From the NCBI GenBank assembly GCA_012842395.1, contig DUSX01000032.1:1-39443 (forward strand): DNA of 39,443 nucleotides, in the 5' to 3' direction. Positions 8,138-19,091 of the stretch are shown here, piece by piece. The notes under the pieces are model-generated. The model saw only the letters and a list, made by a program, of their open reading frames with translations, made no database searches and had not been told where the DNA came from. The translations under genes were made by a program, and so were the position numbers. The stretch is from Bacillota bacterium (GTDB lineage: Bacteria; Bacillota; SHA-98; UBA4971). The number at the start of each line of letters is the position of its first letter. Position 1 is the stretch's first letter.

Positions 8138-9649
8138 TTGGCTGGCGGCACGGTGCTGGTGGTTGATGACGAGGAGAAAATGTGCGAATTCTTGCAGCTT
8201 GTCCTCGCTCAGGACGGGCATCAAGTGGTGTGCGCCTCAAGCGGCGAGCGGGCCCTCGAGGAGATAAGGTCCGGTGACGAGATCGACGTCATCGTGACCG
8301 ATCTGATGATGCCGGGGGTCACCGGCATGGAGGTTCTCGAGGAGGCCAGGAGGTCGCTTCCCGATACGCCGGTCGTGGTCATCACCGGCTATTCCACGGT
8401 CCAGAACGCGGTGGAGGCCATGAAAGCCGGGGCGTTCGACTATCTGCCCAAGCCCTTCAAGGTGGACGAGGTTAGGCTCGTCGTGAAAAAGGCGCTGGAG
8501 CGGCGGGAGATCGCACTCGAGAACCGGAGGCTCCGCCGTGAGCTCCAGTCGATCAGGGAGAGGTCCAGCGACATCATAGGTGCAAGCCGGGAGATGCAGG
8601 CCGTCTTCAAGCTCGTGGAGAAGGTAGCGAGGACCGATGCCACCGTGCTCGTCCGGGGCGAAAGTGGAACGGGCAAGGACCTCATCGCACGGGAGATCCA
8701 CCGTCAGAGCCTCAGAGCCGCGAAACCGTTCGTCAGCATAAACTGCGCAGCGCTTCCCGAGACCCTGCTCGAAAGCGAGCTCTTCGGCCATGCACGGGGG
8801 GCGTTCACGGGCGCGGTCTCGACCAAACGCGGGCTCTTCGAGGAAGCCGACGGCGGCACGGTGTTCCTGGATGAGATCGGTGACGTGAGCCTCGCGCTCC
8901 AGGCGAAGCTGCTCCGTTTCCTTCAGAGCAAGGAGTTCATCCGGGTGGGAGAGACGTCGGTGAGGCGTGTGGACGTGCGAGTCATCGTTGCGACAAACAG
9001 GGACCTCGAGGAGGCCATAGAGCGCGGGGACTTCAGGCGCGATCTTTACTACCGCCTCAACGTGATCACCGTCCATCTGCCGCCTCTCCGTGACCGGCGG
9101 GAAGACATACCGCTCCTCGCGAAGCACTTCGCCAGGAAGTACGCGTCGAGCCTCCTCAAGGGGCCAGTGACCTTCTCCAAAGAGGCCATGGCCGCCCTTG
9201 TCGCGTACGACTGGCCTGGGAACGTGCGGGAACTCGAGAACGCTGTGGAACGCGCTGTCGTCCTGGCCGAGGGCAGCGAGCTTTCGCTGGAGGACCTCCC
9301 GGACGAGATCGTCCGGAGGGTGAGCGGCCGCGCCGGCGCGGTTGGAGCCGGGGATGATGCCGCGGCTGGGAAGGGCACAAGGGGAACGGGGACAGAGACG
9401 GCGACGGGGCCAGAGGCGGCGGCTCGCGCTGTGGGCGCCGTCAGATTCGACGAGGCGGTCGACTCCTACAAGCGCGAACTCATAGCAAAGGCACTGGAGC
9501 AGGCCGGCGGCGTCCAGGCCAGGGCCGCGGAGATCCTGGGGCTGAAGAGGACCACCCTGAACGAGATGATGAAGAGGCTGGGAATGACGCGTCCGGACAC
9601 CCGCAGGCGACCTGGCCCGGCAGACGCAGCCAAGATTTTGGACGAATGA
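8138..9649 (+). CDS. NtrC-family sigma54-dependent response regulator
   Basis: A 503-residue enhancer-binding activator. The receiver domain (1-120) has phospho-acceptor Asp55 (IVTDLMMPG) and Lys105. The AAA+ domain (about 145-385) has Walker A GESGTGKD (174-181), the sigma54-contacting loop GAFTGA (221-226), Walker B TVFLDEIG (241-248) and the R-finger region [11 protein letters not shown] (299-309). A Fis-type helix-turn-helix (about 438-483, ending in [21 protein letters not shown]) binds DNA. A 40-residue Gly/Ala/Thr-rich linker separates the last two domains. The TTG start lies seven bases behind the kinase stop. GAFTGA implies direct activation of RNA polymerase with sigma54, and a consensus sigma54 promoter lies about 150 bp downstream of this gene, before the hydrogenase genes. 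That promoter is its probable target. Confidence 0.94.
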   Translation: MAGGTVLVVDDEEKMCEFLQLVLAQDGHQVVCASSGERALEEIRSGDEIDVIVTDLMMPGVTGMEVLEEARRSLPDTPVVVITGYSTVQNAVEAMKAGAFDYLPKPFKVDEVRLVVKKALERREIALENRRLRRELQSIRERSSDIIGASREMQAVFKLVEKVARTDATVLVRGESGTGKDLIAREIHRQSLRAAKPFVSINCAALPETLLESELFGHARGAFTGAVSTKRGLFEEADGGTVFLDEIGDVSLALQAKLLRFLQSKEFIRVGETSVRRVDVRVIVATNRDLEEAIERGDFRRDLYYRLNVITVHLPPLRDRREDIPLLAKHFARKYASSLLKGPVTFSKEAMAALVAYDWPGNVRELENAVERAVVLAEGSELSLEDLPDEIVRRVSGRAGAVGAGDDAAAGKGTRGTGTETATGPEAAARAVGAVRFDEAVDSYKRELIAKALEQAGGVQARAAEILGLKRTTLNEMMKRLGMTRPDTRRRPGPADAAKILDE

Positions 9650-9710
9650 GCCAACACTTTGGACATCACGGGGCCTTCATGGGCCTGCGCCGCGCCGGAC
9701 CACGTCTGTG

Positions 9711-9720
9711 ACAGGCCTGT
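9711..9720. promoter_or_regulatory. Candidate upstream activator site (palindrome) for the sigma54 regulator
   Basis: ACAGGCCTGT is a perfect 10-bp palindrome set in TGTGACAGGCCTGTGAGA. It lies about 75-85 bp upstream of the -24 element, roughly 100-110 bp before the expected transcription start, which is the usual distance for NtrC-type enhancer sites. Assignment to this regulator is inferred. Confidence 0.4.
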
Positions 9721-9730
9721 GAGAGACCTA

Positions 9731-9785
9731 GAAACCCGCTCGGGACGTTGCTCTGAGGCGATCCCGGCGGGTTTCGCGTTTTCCG
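9731..9785 (+). terminator. Probable terminator of the kinase-regulator operon
   Basis: GAAACCCGC (9731-9739) pairs perfectly with GCGGGTTTC (9767-9775), extended inside by CGGGA/TCCCG. The stem is followed by GCGTTTTCC, a weak T-run. It separates the regulator gene from the sigma54 promoter that begins 20 bp later, and lies between the candidate enhancer and the promoter. Confidence 0.55.
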
Positions 9786-9794
9786 CGGAGATGG

Positions 9795-9811
9795 TTGGCA
9801 CGCAACTTGCT
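9795..9811 (+). promoter_or_regulatory. Sigma54 (-24/-12) promoter of the hydrogenase operon
   Basis: TTGGCACGCAACTTGCT fits the consensus YTGGCACGrNNNTTGCW almost perfectly: GG of -24 at 9797-9798, GC of -12 at 9809-9810, and the required 10-bp offset. Transcription would start near 9822. The next gene downstream (9990) opens the hydrogenase unit, and the gene upstream encodes a sigma54 activator with GAFTGA. I saw no comparable match elsewhere in the window. Confidence 0.88.
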
Positions 9812-9989
9812 TCAACCCCCTGGCGAAAAGCGACCGGCGGCGAAACAGGACGGCGCCACGACGGCAGCACGGGTGATGGCAATGGGACCGTGAGTGAATG
9901 CCACGGTGTCTTGCCTGGGGATGGCTGCGCGAGAGGGCGCTGAAAGTCGGCGGCCGATTGTGAAGTAAGGCACAAAGGAGGGACCCGGC

Positions 9990-10190
9990 ATGTCGGCGGT
10001 GGCTCTCAAAAGGGAGGCAGCGCTCCGTGATTCGGCCCCAGATGTTGACGAAGACCTCCGGGCTGAGTACGAGAAGGCCATGCAAGAATACGGGCTTTCC
10101 TATCCGGACGGCACGTGGTTCAAGCGCGCCGCCCGCCTCGAGCGGCAGATCCGCGAAGCCCGCATGGAAGCGAAGTTTGACGAGAACTAA
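9990..10190 (+). CDS. 66-residue protein of unknown function, first gene behind the sigma54 promoter
   Basis: AAGGAGGGACCCGGC directly precedes the ATG, a very strong ribosome-binding site, so this frame is very probably translated. The product is short, highly charged and likely mostly helical, with a central YGLSYPDGTWFKRAARLE stretch and an acidic/basic C-terminus (AKFDEN). It has no cysteines, no membrane segment and no signal peptide. I do not recognise the family. Its place between the sigma54 promoter and hydB suggests a role with the hydrogenase, for example as an assembly factor, a small subunit or a regulator. After it, 183 bp precede hydB and contain a hairpin CCGGGCG-TCTG-CGCCCGG (10260-10277) without a T-run, possibly an mRNA-processing or stabilising element. 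Confidence 0.8.
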   Translation: MSAVALKREAALRDSAPDVDEDLRAEYEKAMQEYGLSYPDGTWFKRAARLERQIREARMEAKFDEN

Positions 10191-10373
10191 GACGGCCGGC
10201 GCGACCCAACATTCGCCCCTGCAGTCGACCGAACGTCACAAGGCTGTGGGTGTCCTGCTCCGGGCGTCTGCGCCCGGCCGGACCCGCTGACGGGGAGAAT
10301 TCCCAAGCGAGGTTCGATTGGGTGGCGAGTGACCGATGTTTCCGAGCCGACCAACACGGTAAGGAGTGAGAGA

Positions 10374-12239
10374 ATGATGAGCCCGTTCTGCCGTGCTCAC
10401 ATCCTGGTGTGCGCGGGTGCCGGGTGCGTGTCCTCGGGCTGTCAGGCTGTGTACGAAGCCCTCATGAGCAACCTCGAGACCGAAGGGGTCCTCGGCGAGG
10501 TAAAGGTCATTCAGACCGGCTGCGTGGGATCGTGCGACCTGGGCCCAGTGGTTGTGGTTTACCCGGAAGGCACGTTCTATCAGCGAGTCCGTCCCGAGGA
10601 CGTTCCGGAGATCGTGCGTGAGCACATCGTGAAGGGCAGGCCCGTGGAGCGCTTGCTCCATAGGAGCGCCGACGGAACCCTGGCGCCGAACTTGGCCTCG
10701 ATTGATTTCTTCAAGAAGCAGGTCAAGGTGGTCTTGCGTAACTGCGGGGTCATAGACCCCGAGAACATCAACGAGTACGTAGCGCGCGATGGCTATGAGG
10801 CTCTCGCACGGGTCCTCACCGACATGGAGCCCAGGGAGGTCATCGACATCGTCAAGAGATCGGGCCTCAGGGGACGCGGCGGAGCGGGATTCCCGACCGG
10901 TTTGAAGTGGGAATTCGCCGCGCGCGTGAGGGCGGACCAGAAATACGTGGTTTGCAACGCAGACGAAGGAGACCCTGGCGCGTTCATGGACAGGAGCGTG
11001 CTTGAGGGCGACCCGCACAGCGTGATAGAGGCCATGGCAATAGCGGGCTACGCCATCGGCGCGAACCAGGGCTACGTATACGTGCGGGCAGAGTACCCGC
11101 TGGCGGTGGCACGGCTTTCGCACGCCATCCGGCAGGCTCGCGAGTTCGGTGTGCTGGGCGAGAACCTCTTCGGGTCCGGTTTCGACTTCGACGTCGAGAT
11201 CAGGGTAGGGGCAGGAGCCTTCGTGTGTGGCGAGGAGACGGCCCTCCTCGCGTCCGTGGAAGGCAAGCGCGGCATGCCTAGGCCGAAGCCGCCGTTCCCC
11301 GCGAACGAGGGCCTCTGGGCGAAACCGACCGTTATCAACAACGTCGAGACCCTCGCGAACATTCCGCCCATCATCCTGCGGGGCCCCGAGTGGTTCGCGA
11401 GCATCGGCACGGAGAAGAGCAAGGGAACGAAAGTCTTCGCGCTCGCTGGCAAGATAAACAACACAGGGCTTGTGGAAGTGCCCATGGGGACCACGCTGCG
11501 GGAGATCGTGTACGAGATCGGCGGTGGGATACCCGGTGGGAAGGCCTTCAAAGCCGCACAGACTGGCGGGCCTTCAGGTGGTTGCATTCCCGCGGCTTTC
11601 CTCGACACGCCCATGGAGTACGATACACTGGTGAAACTGGGCGCCATGATGGGGTCGGGGGGCCTCATCATCATGGACGAGGATACCTGCATGGTGGATA
11701 TCGCTAGATTCTTCCTGCAGTTCACGCAGGACGAGTCGTGCGGGAAATGCGTTCCGTGCAGGGAAGGGACGAAGGTGATGCTTGACATCCTGACTCGCAT
11801 CACCGAAGGAAAGGGCCAGCCGGGGGACATCGAGACACTCGAGGCTCTCGGCAACACGATAAAGAACACTGCGCTTTGCGGGCTGGGCCAGACCGCTCCG
11901 AACCCCGTGCTAAGCACCATCAGATACTTCAGGGACGAGTACGAGGCTCACATCTACGAGAAGAGATGCCCCGCGGGCGTGTGCAAGGCGCTCACGCGCT
12001 ACCGCATAGACGCGGACAAGTGCAGAGGGTGCGGGCTCTGCGCGAAAGCGTGTCCTGTCGGCGCCATCAGTCTCGCGGAGGCTGAGGCCGAGGAGACCGC
12101 TGCGAGGGCGGCATCCGCGGGTGGCGCTGCCGCCGGTCACGCCAGGAAGCGCAGGGTCTATGCTATAAACACTGACCTATGCCAGGGATGCGGGGCGTGC
12201 GCGAGCGCGTGCCGTTTCCAGGCGGTGGTGAAGAGGTGA
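10374..12239 (+). CDS. hydB: HydB, NuoF-like flavoprotein subunit of the NAD(H)-linked [FeFe] hydrogenase
   Basis: A 621-residue subunit expected to bind FMN and NAD(H) and to perform electron bifurcation in HydABC complexes. The N-terminal thioredoxin-like [2Fe-2S] domain has C13, C18, C50 and C54. The NuoF core has the Gly-rich [13 protein letters not shown] (167-179), the [10 protein letters not shown] segment (195-204) and the [4Fe-4S] ligands [12 protein letters not shown] (C456, C459, C462) plus C502. The C-terminal 2x[4Fe-4S] domain (C550/553/556/560 and C603/606/609/613) has a 40-residue Ala-rich linker between its two motifs. A GTG start 45 bases upstream (10329) is possible, but AAGGAG lies seven bases before the ATG at 10374, which I chose. 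It is followed closely by hydA and hydC. The usual order in Thermotoga and Moorella is hydC-hydB-hydA; here it is B-A-C. Confidence 0.95.
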   Translation: MMSPFCRAHILVCAGAGCVSSGCQAVYEALMSNLETEGVLGEVKVIQTGCVGSCDLGPVVVVYPEGTFYQRVRPEDVPEIVREHIVKGRPVERLLHRSADGTLAPNLASIDFFKKQVKVVLRNCGVIDPENINEYVARDGYEALARVLTDMEPREVIDIVKRSGLRGRGGAGFPTGLKWEFAARVRADQKYVVCNADEGDPGAFMDRSVLEGDPHSVIEAMAIAGYAIGANQGYVYVRAEYPLAVARLSHAIRQAREFGVLGENLFGSGFDFDVEIRVGAGAFVCGEETALLASVEGKRGMPRPKPPFPANEGLWAKPTVINNVETLANIPPIILRGPEWFASIGTEKSKGTKVFALAGKINNTGLVEVPMGTTLREIVYEIGGGIPGGKAFKAAQTGGPSGGCIPAAFLDTPMEYDTLVKLGAMMGSGGLIIMDEDTCMVDIARFFLQFTQDESCGKCVPCREGTKVMLDILTRITEGKGQPGDIETLEALGNTIKNTALCGLGQTAPNPVLSTIRYFRDEYEAHIYEKRCPAGVCKALTRYRIDADKCRGCGLCAKACPVGAISLAEAEAEETAARAASAGGAAAGHARKRRVYAINTDLCQGCGACASACRFQAVVKR

Positions 12240-12244
12240 AGGCG

Positions 12245-14134
12245 ATGAATACCGCTCTGCCGCAAAAACAGGCTGAAGCTCACAGCACGGGGGCGCCGGA
12301 GCAGGCGCCAGCGCCCGCTCCAGCTTCAACTCCGGTCGTCGCCCCGTCCCCCGCGCCCGCGAAGGTGGTTAGGCTCACCATAGACGGGCAGGAGGTCGAA
12401 GCGCGCGAGGGCGAGACCGTGCTCGACGCAGCGCGACGGGTAGGCCGAGACATACCTACGCTGTGCTACCACCCTGCGGTCGGCCGCATCGGCTCCTGCA
12501 GGGTCTGCGTAGTGGAGATCGAGGGGGCGAGAAACCTTCCCGCATCGTGCGTGACGCCGGTAGCCCAGGGCATGGTGGTGCACACCAACACGCCTGCGGT
12601 GCGCGAGGCGCGCCGCACCGTGGTGGAACTCCTCCTCGCGGCTCACCCCCACGACTGCCTCAAGTGCGAGAGGAATGGGCGGTGCGAGCTTCAGAACCTC
12701 GCGATGCGTCTAGGCATACGGACCGCGAGGTTCAACAGGGAAAGGGAACACAGGGAGCCTGACGCATCCAGCCCGGCGCTGGTACGCCAGCCGGACAAGT
12801 GTGTCTTGTGCGGGCGCTGCGTGAAGGTGTGTAACGAGATTCAAGCCACGGGCGTGCTTGGCTTCGCGTACAGGGGCACTCGTTCATGTGTCACGCCCAT
12901 GTTCGAGCACGGGCTTGGGGAGTCCAAGTGCGTGTCGTGCGGTCAGTGTGCTAAAGTTTGCCCGGTTGGAGCAATAAGCGAGAAAGAGGAATGGGACCGC
13001 GTTCTGGATGCGATCGCCGATCCGAATCTCCATGTTGTCATTCAGGTCGCTCCTGCTGTGCGGGCTGCCATTGGGGAGGAGTTCGGAATCCCCGCGGGCA
13101 CGGCGGTTACCGGGAAACTCGCCACGGCGCTCCACCGGCTTGGATTCGACGCGGTGTTCGACACCCAGTTCACGGCGGACCTCACGATTATGGAGGAAGG
13201 CCACGAGCTTCTGGAGCGCATGAAGTCCAGGGGCAGGCTGCCGCTCATCACCTCGTGCAGTCCTGGATGGGTGAGGTTCTGCGAGACGTTCTTCCCGGAT
13301 TTCCTCGAGAACCTGTCGTCGTGCAAGTCGCCCCAGCAGATGATGGGAGCTGTAATAAAGACTTATTACGCCAAGAAGGCGGGGATCGCGCCGGACAAGA
13401 TCTTCAGTGTTTCGGCCATGCCGTGCACCGCGAAGAAGTACGAATGCGCGCGGCCGGAGATGAACGCCTCTGGCGTGCGCGACGTCGATGTCGCCCTCAC
13501 CACGCGGGAGCTCGCCCGCTTGATCAAGGCTGCGGGCATAGACCTTGCCAGCCTGCCTGACGGGGAGTTCGACCCTCCGCTCGGCATCTCCACGGGCGCC
13601 GGGACCATCTTCGGCGTGACCGGGGGCGTGATGGAGGCGGCGCTGCGCACGGTCTCCGAGGTCGTCGCGAAGAGATCTGCGGGCAAGGCGGCGGGCGGCG
13701 GTAAGCTGGAGTTCGTCGAAGTGCGCGGCCTTGAGGGCATACGTGAGGCCGTCGTTGACCTGGGCGGGCAGCAGGTTCGTGTCGCAGTGGCGTCCGGCCT
13801 TGGGAACGCCGCGCGACTTCTCCAGAGGATTCGCGATGGCAAAGCATCATATCACTTCGTGGAGATCATGGCTTGTCCAGGCGGGTGCATCGAGGGTGGG
13901 GGCCAGCCGAGGTCGGGCGACCCCGAGATCGCGGCGAAGAGGGCCAGCGCCGTGTACGCCGAGGACGGGCGCATGAAAGCCAGGCGGTCCCATGAGAACC
14001 TTGCGGTGCGAAGGCTGTACGAGGAGTTCCTGGGCGAGCCGGGCAGCGAGGTCGCACACCGGCTTCTCCACACGACGTATCACAGTGTGGAGGAAGCCGC
14101 CCAAGTGGCGAGCGCCAGGAAGGAGGCCATGTGA
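12245..14134 (+). CDS. hydA: HydA, catalytic subunit of the bifurcating-type [FeFe] hydrogenase
   Basis: A 629-residue H2-activating subunit; with HydB and HydC it interconverts H2, NAD(H) and ferredoxin. An Ala/Pro-rich tail (about 13-40) precedes a [2Fe-2S] ferredoxin domain (C74, C85, C88, C102), a His-ligated cluster (H134, C138, C141, C147) and two [4Fe-4S] clusters (C186-C196, C229-C239). The H-cluster domain has TSCSPGW (336-342), MPCTAKKYE (392-400) and EIMACPGGCIEGGGQP (540-555). TSCSP instead of TSCCP is, to my knowledge, a frequent variant in clostridial enzymes. The small-subunit domain ends with a LYEEFLGEP...AHRLLHTTYH-type segment (about 591-613). The ATG at 12245 was chosen over one at 12179 because it has GAGGTGAAG upstream and does not overlap hydB. 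The maturases HydE, HydF and HydG are not in the window. Confidence 0.97.
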   Translation: MNTALPQKQAEAHSTGAPEQAPAPAPASTPVVAPSPAPAKVVRLTIDGQEVEAREGETVLDAARRVGRDIPTLCYHPAVGRIGSCRVCVVEIEGARNLPASCVTPVAQGMVVHTNTPAVREARRTVVELLLAAHPHDCLKCERNGRCELQNLAMRLGIRTARFNREREHREPDASSPALVRQPDKCVLCGRCVKVCNEIQATGVLGFAYRGTRSCVTPMFEHGLGESKCVSCGQCAKVCPVGAISEKEEWDRVLDAIADPNLHVVIQVAPAVRAAIGEEFGIPAGTAVTGKLATALHRLGFDAVFDTQFTADLTIMEEGHELLERMKSRGRLPLITSCSPGWVRFCETFFPDFLENLSSCKSPQQMMGAVIKTYYAKKAGIAPDKIFSVSAMPCTAKKYECARPEMNASGVRDVDVALTTRELARLIKAAGIDLASLPDGEFDPPLGISTGAGTIFGVTGGVMEAALRTVSEVVAKRSAGKAAGGGKLEFVEVRGLEGIREAVVDLGGQQVRVAVASGLGNAARLLQRIRDGKASYHFVEIMACPGGCIEGGGQPRSGDPEIAAKRASAVYAEDGRMKARRSHENLAVRRLYEEFLGEPGSEVAHRLLHTTYHSVEEAAQVASARKEAM

Positions 14135-14135
14135 C

Positions 14136-14732
14136 ATGTCGGCAGCGCAGACCAAGCAGACGAAAGACAAGCGCGCCCGCCTCGAGGTCGCACCGAAGCC
14201 GGGCGAAGCTGGCGGGACCGCTTGCAAGTGTCAAGGGAAGCTCCCGGACGATAGGTACGGCATTCTGGATGACATCATCGCCAAGCACAAGGACGTCCCT
14301 GGATCACTCATACCCGTGCTTCACGAAGCTCAACAGCTCTTCGGCTGCCTTCCGGAAGACGTGCAGACCCGGATCGCGAAGGGCCTCGGAGTGCCGGAGA
14401 GCGAGGTCTACGGGGTCGCCACGTTCTACTCGCTTTTCTCGCTTCGCCCGAAAGGTAAGTGGACCGTGAACGTGTGCCTCGGCACCGCCTGTTACGTAAG
14501 GGGCGCTGCGGCGTGTCTGGAGGCCGTAAAGAAGGAGCTCGGCGTGGACATCGGCGGCACCAGTCGTGACGGGCTTTTCACGCTTCAGGCCGTGAGGTGT
14601 CTCGGTGCGTGCGCGCTTGCCCCGGTGGTCATGATCGGCGATACGGTGTTCGCACGCGTCAAGCCCGAGGACATTCCGAGGATACTTGCGGAGTACGCCG
14701 CTAGTCATTCCAGCGAGTCAGCCGCGAGCTAG
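14136..14732 (+). CDS. hydC: HydC, NuoE-like [2Fe-2S] subunit of the hydrogenase
   Basis: A 198-residue thioredoxin-like ferredoxin subunit. The NuoE fold is shown by the N-terminal helix region (LIPVLHEAQQLFGCLPEDVQ), VYGVATFYSLFSLRPKG, and the cluster ligands C114 and C119 (CLGTAC) with C155 and C159 (CLGAC). It passes electrons between the flavin of HydB and the rest of the complex. A basic 35-residue N-terminal extension contains an extra CKC (C30, C32). The ATG at 14136 has AAGGAGG nine bases upstream and starts one base after the hydA stop, so the two are translationally linked. A frame open 48 codons further upstream is a shadow of hydA. Last gene of the sigma54 unit. Confidence 0.95.
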   Translation: MSAAQTKQTKDKRARLEVAPKPGEAGGTACKCQGKLPDDRYGILDDIIAKHKDVPGSLIPVLHEAQQLFGCLPEDVQTRIAKGLGVPESEVYGVATFYSLFSLRPKGKWTVNVCLGTACYVRGAAACLEAVKKELGVDIGGTSRDGLFTLQAVRCLGACALAPVVMIGDTVFARVKPEDIPRILAEYAASHSSESAAS

Positions 14733-14783
14733 CCCGGTCGTATACTCTACCAGATAAATCAGACATCACCGCTCCCACGCTGT

Positions 14784-16617
<1,834 letters not shown>

Positions 16618-16662
16618 CGACGCGATGTTCCGCTTTCGTTGAAAATGAAAGGAGTGTGACCA

Positions 16663-17478
16663 GTGCGAATGAGGCGATTGAAATGGGTGATCCTGGGTTT
16701 GGTGCTGGTGGCGGTCTCTGTGCTGCCGCAGATGGGGGCGTTGGCGGAGGAGCCGCCTGTGAAGCTCCTCATCAATCCTAACCCGAGCCCTGACTTCAAG
16801 GCGGAGATCTGGGTCGACAGGGGCCAAGGGTCTACGTATTACCCTGGGGATCCCATTAGCGTTTACTATAGGGCAAACCGGGCGAGCTATGTCTATGTGT
16901 TGGACATCCTTGCCTCCGGGCAACTGAGGTGGCTCGTGCGGGATACATGGGTTCAAGCAAACAGGACCTACACCCTGTCGGGCACGGTCGAGCCGCCCTC
17001 AGGAACGGAGTACCTGATCGTGTTCGCTTCCACCCAGAAGCTGCCGCTCAGCGACCTCGAGGAATCCGCCCAATCGGGGCGCGTCTACATCCAGGGCCAG
17101 GCGAACATCGTGATCGGCAACATCCAGGCCAAGATACAGATCGTGCCGCAGAAGGCGTGGGTGAGCGGGTATACATACTTCTATGTGGGCGGGAGCTATC
17201 CGCCGATCCCGCCGGAGCCCACGCCGGTGCCTCAGCCGGTTCCGCAGCCGCCGGTGCAGCAGTACGGCGCGGTGCATGTATCGAGTTACCCCTCAGGGGC
17301 GAGGGTGTTCTTTGACGGTGTAGAAAAGGGAAAGACCCCCGTGTTGCTGCAGAGGGTGCCTCTTGGAAGCCACGAGGTTACGCTCATCCTTTCCGGGTAC
17401 TACACGTTCACGCGGAAGCTCGAGGTGAAACACGAGCAGACGTATTACGTCAGTACCTCGCTGCGGCGCATTGAGTGA
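16663..17478 (+). CDS. Secreted DUF4384-PEGA domain protein
   Basis: A 271-residue exported protein of unknown function. A signal peptide (positive MRMRRLK, hydrophobic core 9-22, likely cleavage after GALA at about 28) is followed by a DUF4384-like domain (about 40-165, with PGDPISVYYRANRASYVYVL). A Pro-rich linker comes next (about 179-198), then a PEGA domain (about 201-268: GAVHVSSYPSGARVFFDG, then KGKTPVLLQRVPLGSHEV). PEGA domains are found in surface proteins and are thought to bind cell-surface components. The GTG start has AAAGGAGTG upstream. It lies 45 bp behind guaB without an evident terminator, so it may be cotranscribed, but a functional link to purine synthesis is unlikely. Confidence 0.85.
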   Translation: MRMRRLKWVILGLVLVAVSVLPQMGALAEEPPVKLLINPNPSPDFKAEIWVDRGQGSTYYPGDPISVYYRANRASYVYVLDILASGQLRWLVRDTWVQANRTYTLSGTVEPPSGTEYLIVFASTQKLPLSDLEESAQSGRVYIQGQANIVIGNIQAKIQIVPQKAWVSGYTYFYVGGSYPPIPPEPTPVPQPVPQPPVQQYGAVHVSSYPSGARVFFDGVEKGKTPVLLQRVPLGSHEVTLILSGYYTFTRKLEVKHEQTYYVSTSLRRIE

Positions 17479-17642
17479 GTGAGTGGCGCGAGCTTCTGGC
17501 GGAGGATGCTGGATGTCCCCAGTGACTGCCGACTTGCGCGGTCCCGGCGACGGCTTTGCCGGCTTTGGGTGGGCCGAGATAGGATGGCGCGGGGGATCCA
17601 GCGGTCTCCTGGCGACACACTCGATACTTGGTGGACTTAGTG

Positions 17643-17676
17643 GACAGCCCGGGCGGGCCGTGCCGCCCGGGCTGTC
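17643..17676 (+). terminator. Strong hairpin behind the PEGA gene
   Basis: GACAGCCCGGGCGG (17643-17656), a six-base loop and CCGCCCGGGCTGTC (17663-17676) form a perfect 14-bp stem. There is no T-run, but its place between the PEGA gene and the asnS promoter suggests transcription termination. The remaining 17479-17642 holds no gene and no T-box motif. Confidence 0.55.
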
Positions 17677-17708
17677 GATGTCCGCGCGTGGCAAGGGCCT
17701 TCCAGGGG

Positions 17709-17717
17709 TGGTATAAT
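17709..17717 (+). promoter_or_regulatory. Extended -10 promoter element before asnS
   Basis: TGGTATAAT (TGn plus perfect -10 hexamer) lies about 72 bp before the asnS start. No clear -35 hexamer is present. Confidence 0.5.
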
Positions 17718-17788
17718 ATGAGCGGCTGAGCGGAGCGCAAATCAAGGTCGGGGCGGAAGGCAGGCCAAACGGAGGTGGGTCAAACCAA

Positions 17789-19081
17789 GTGGAAAGCGTG
17801 CACATAGCGCATATCGGTGAGCACGAGGGCGAAGAGGTACAGCTCCGGGGCTGGCTCTATAACAAGAGGTCCAGCGGGTCGGTGCTGTTTCTAATCGTGC
17901 GGGACGGAACCGGTTTCATCCAAGTGGTCGTGGTGAAAGGCCAGGTGCCCGATGAGGACTTCGCCGCGGCCGACAGGCTCACGCAGGAGTCGTCGCTCGT
18001 GGTGCGGGGCTCCGTGAGGGCTGACCGGAGGGCACCGGGCGGGTATGAGATCTCCGCCTCTGGCGTCGAGGTCGTGTCGCTTGCCGAGGAGTATCCCATA
18101 TCGCTCAAGGAACACGGTGTCGACTTCCTGATGGATCACAGGCACCTGTGGCTCCGCACCCCGAGGCAGGTCGCCATCATGCGGGTGAGGAACGAGGTGG
18201 TCAAGGCGATCCGCGATTTCCTCGACGAGCGCGAGTTCGTCCTTGTAGACGCGCCGATCCTCACGCCATCGGCGTGCGAGGGCACGACCACGCTCTTCGA
18301 GACTGATTACTTCGACACCAAGGCGTATCTCACACAGAGCGGCCAGCTCTACATGGAGGCCGCCGCCATGGCCCTCGGCAAGGTGTACTGCTTCGGGCCG
18401 ACCTTCCGGGCCGAGAAGTCCAAGACCAGAAGGCACCTCACCGAATTCTGGATGGTTGAGCCCGAGATGGCCTGGGTTGATCTGGATGGCAACATGAGGC
18501 TCCAAGAGGAACTCGTGAGCTACGTGGTGCAGCGCGTGCTTCAAAGAAGGGCGAGGGACCTCGCCACGCTCGAGCGCGACACTTCGAAGCTGGAGAAGGT
18601 GGAGCCGCCTTTCCCGCGGATCACGTATGACGAGGCTTGCGACATCTTGCGCAAGCACGGGGTAGAGTTCGAGTGGGGCAACGACTTCGGCGGCGGCGAT
18701 GAGACCGTCCTAGCGGAGCAGTTCGACCGCCCAGTGTTCGTCCATAGATACCCCACGGCCTGTAAGGCCTTCTACATGAAACCCGACCCGGGCCGGCCCG
18801 ACGTGTGCTTGTCGGCCGACCTTCTCGCGCCCGAGGGGTACGGCGAGATAATAGGGGGCGGGCAGAGGATAGACGATGCTGGCCTTCTTGCGCAGCGCAT
18901 CGAGGAACACAAGCTTCCGGCGGAAGCGTACAAATGGTATATGGACCTCCGCCGGTACGGCTCGGTGCCGCACTCGGGATTCGGTCTCGGCGTGGAGCGG
19001 ACCGTGGCCTGGATCTGCGGCCTCGACCACGTGCGCGAGACAATTCCCTTCCCGAGGCTTCTTAATAGGATCTACCCGTGA
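17789..19081 (+). CDS. asnS: Asparaginyl-tRNA synthetase
   Basis: Charges tRNA-Asn with asparagine. The 430-residue class IIb enzyme has an N-terminal OB-fold anticodon-binding domain (about 1-105, [20 protein letters not shown]), a motif 2 region [20 protein letters not shown] (206-225) and motif 3 GLGVER (399-404) followed by [13 protein letters not shown]. The [11 protein letters not shown] wording and the absence of an aspartyl-specific GAD insertion favour AsnRS over AspRS. The GTG start at 17789 has GGAGGTG upstream. It has its own promoter and a hairpin in front. The downstream secreted-protein gene follows after 10 bp and is probably read from the same transcript. Confidence 0.93.
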   Translation: MESVHIAHIGEHEGEEVQLRGWLYNKRSSGSVLFLIVRDGTGFIQVVVVKGQVPDEDFAAADRLTQESSLVVRGSVRADRRAPGGYEISASGVEVVSLAEEYPISLKEHGVDFLMDHRHLWLRTPRQVAIMRVRNEVVKAIRDFLDEREFVLVDAPILTPSACEGTTTLFETDYFDTKAYLTQSGQLYMEAAAMALGKVYCFGPTFRAEKSKTRRHLTEFWMVEPEMAWVDLDGNMRLQEELVSYVVQRVLQRRARDLATLERDTSKLEKVEPPFPRITYDEACDILRKHGVEFEWGNDFGGGDETVLAEQFDRPVFVHRYPTACKAFYMKPDPGRPDVCLSADLLAPEGYGEIIGGGQRIDDAGLLAQRIEEHKLPAEAYKWYMDLRRYGSVPHSGFGLGVERTVAWICGLDHVRETIPFPRLLNRIYP

Positions 19082-19091
19082 GGTGAACGAC

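Noticed and set aside
8237-9127. 296-codon minus-strand frame opposite the sigma54 regulator
   Set aside because: Shadow of a gene with complete AAA+ motifs; no ribosome-binding site and no family resemblance.
10329-10373. GTG start for hydB at 10329
   Set aside because: ATG 10374 has a better spaced AAGGAG and matches the family N-terminus.
13246-13266. TSCSPGW in HydA as a damaged active site
   Set aside because: The other H-cluster motifs are canonical, and to my knowledge TSCSP is a common natural variant in clostridial hydrogenases.
17479-17788. T-box leader before asnS
   Set aside because: No AGGGTGG-type T-box sequence and no specifier-like stem; only a hairpin upstream of the promoter.
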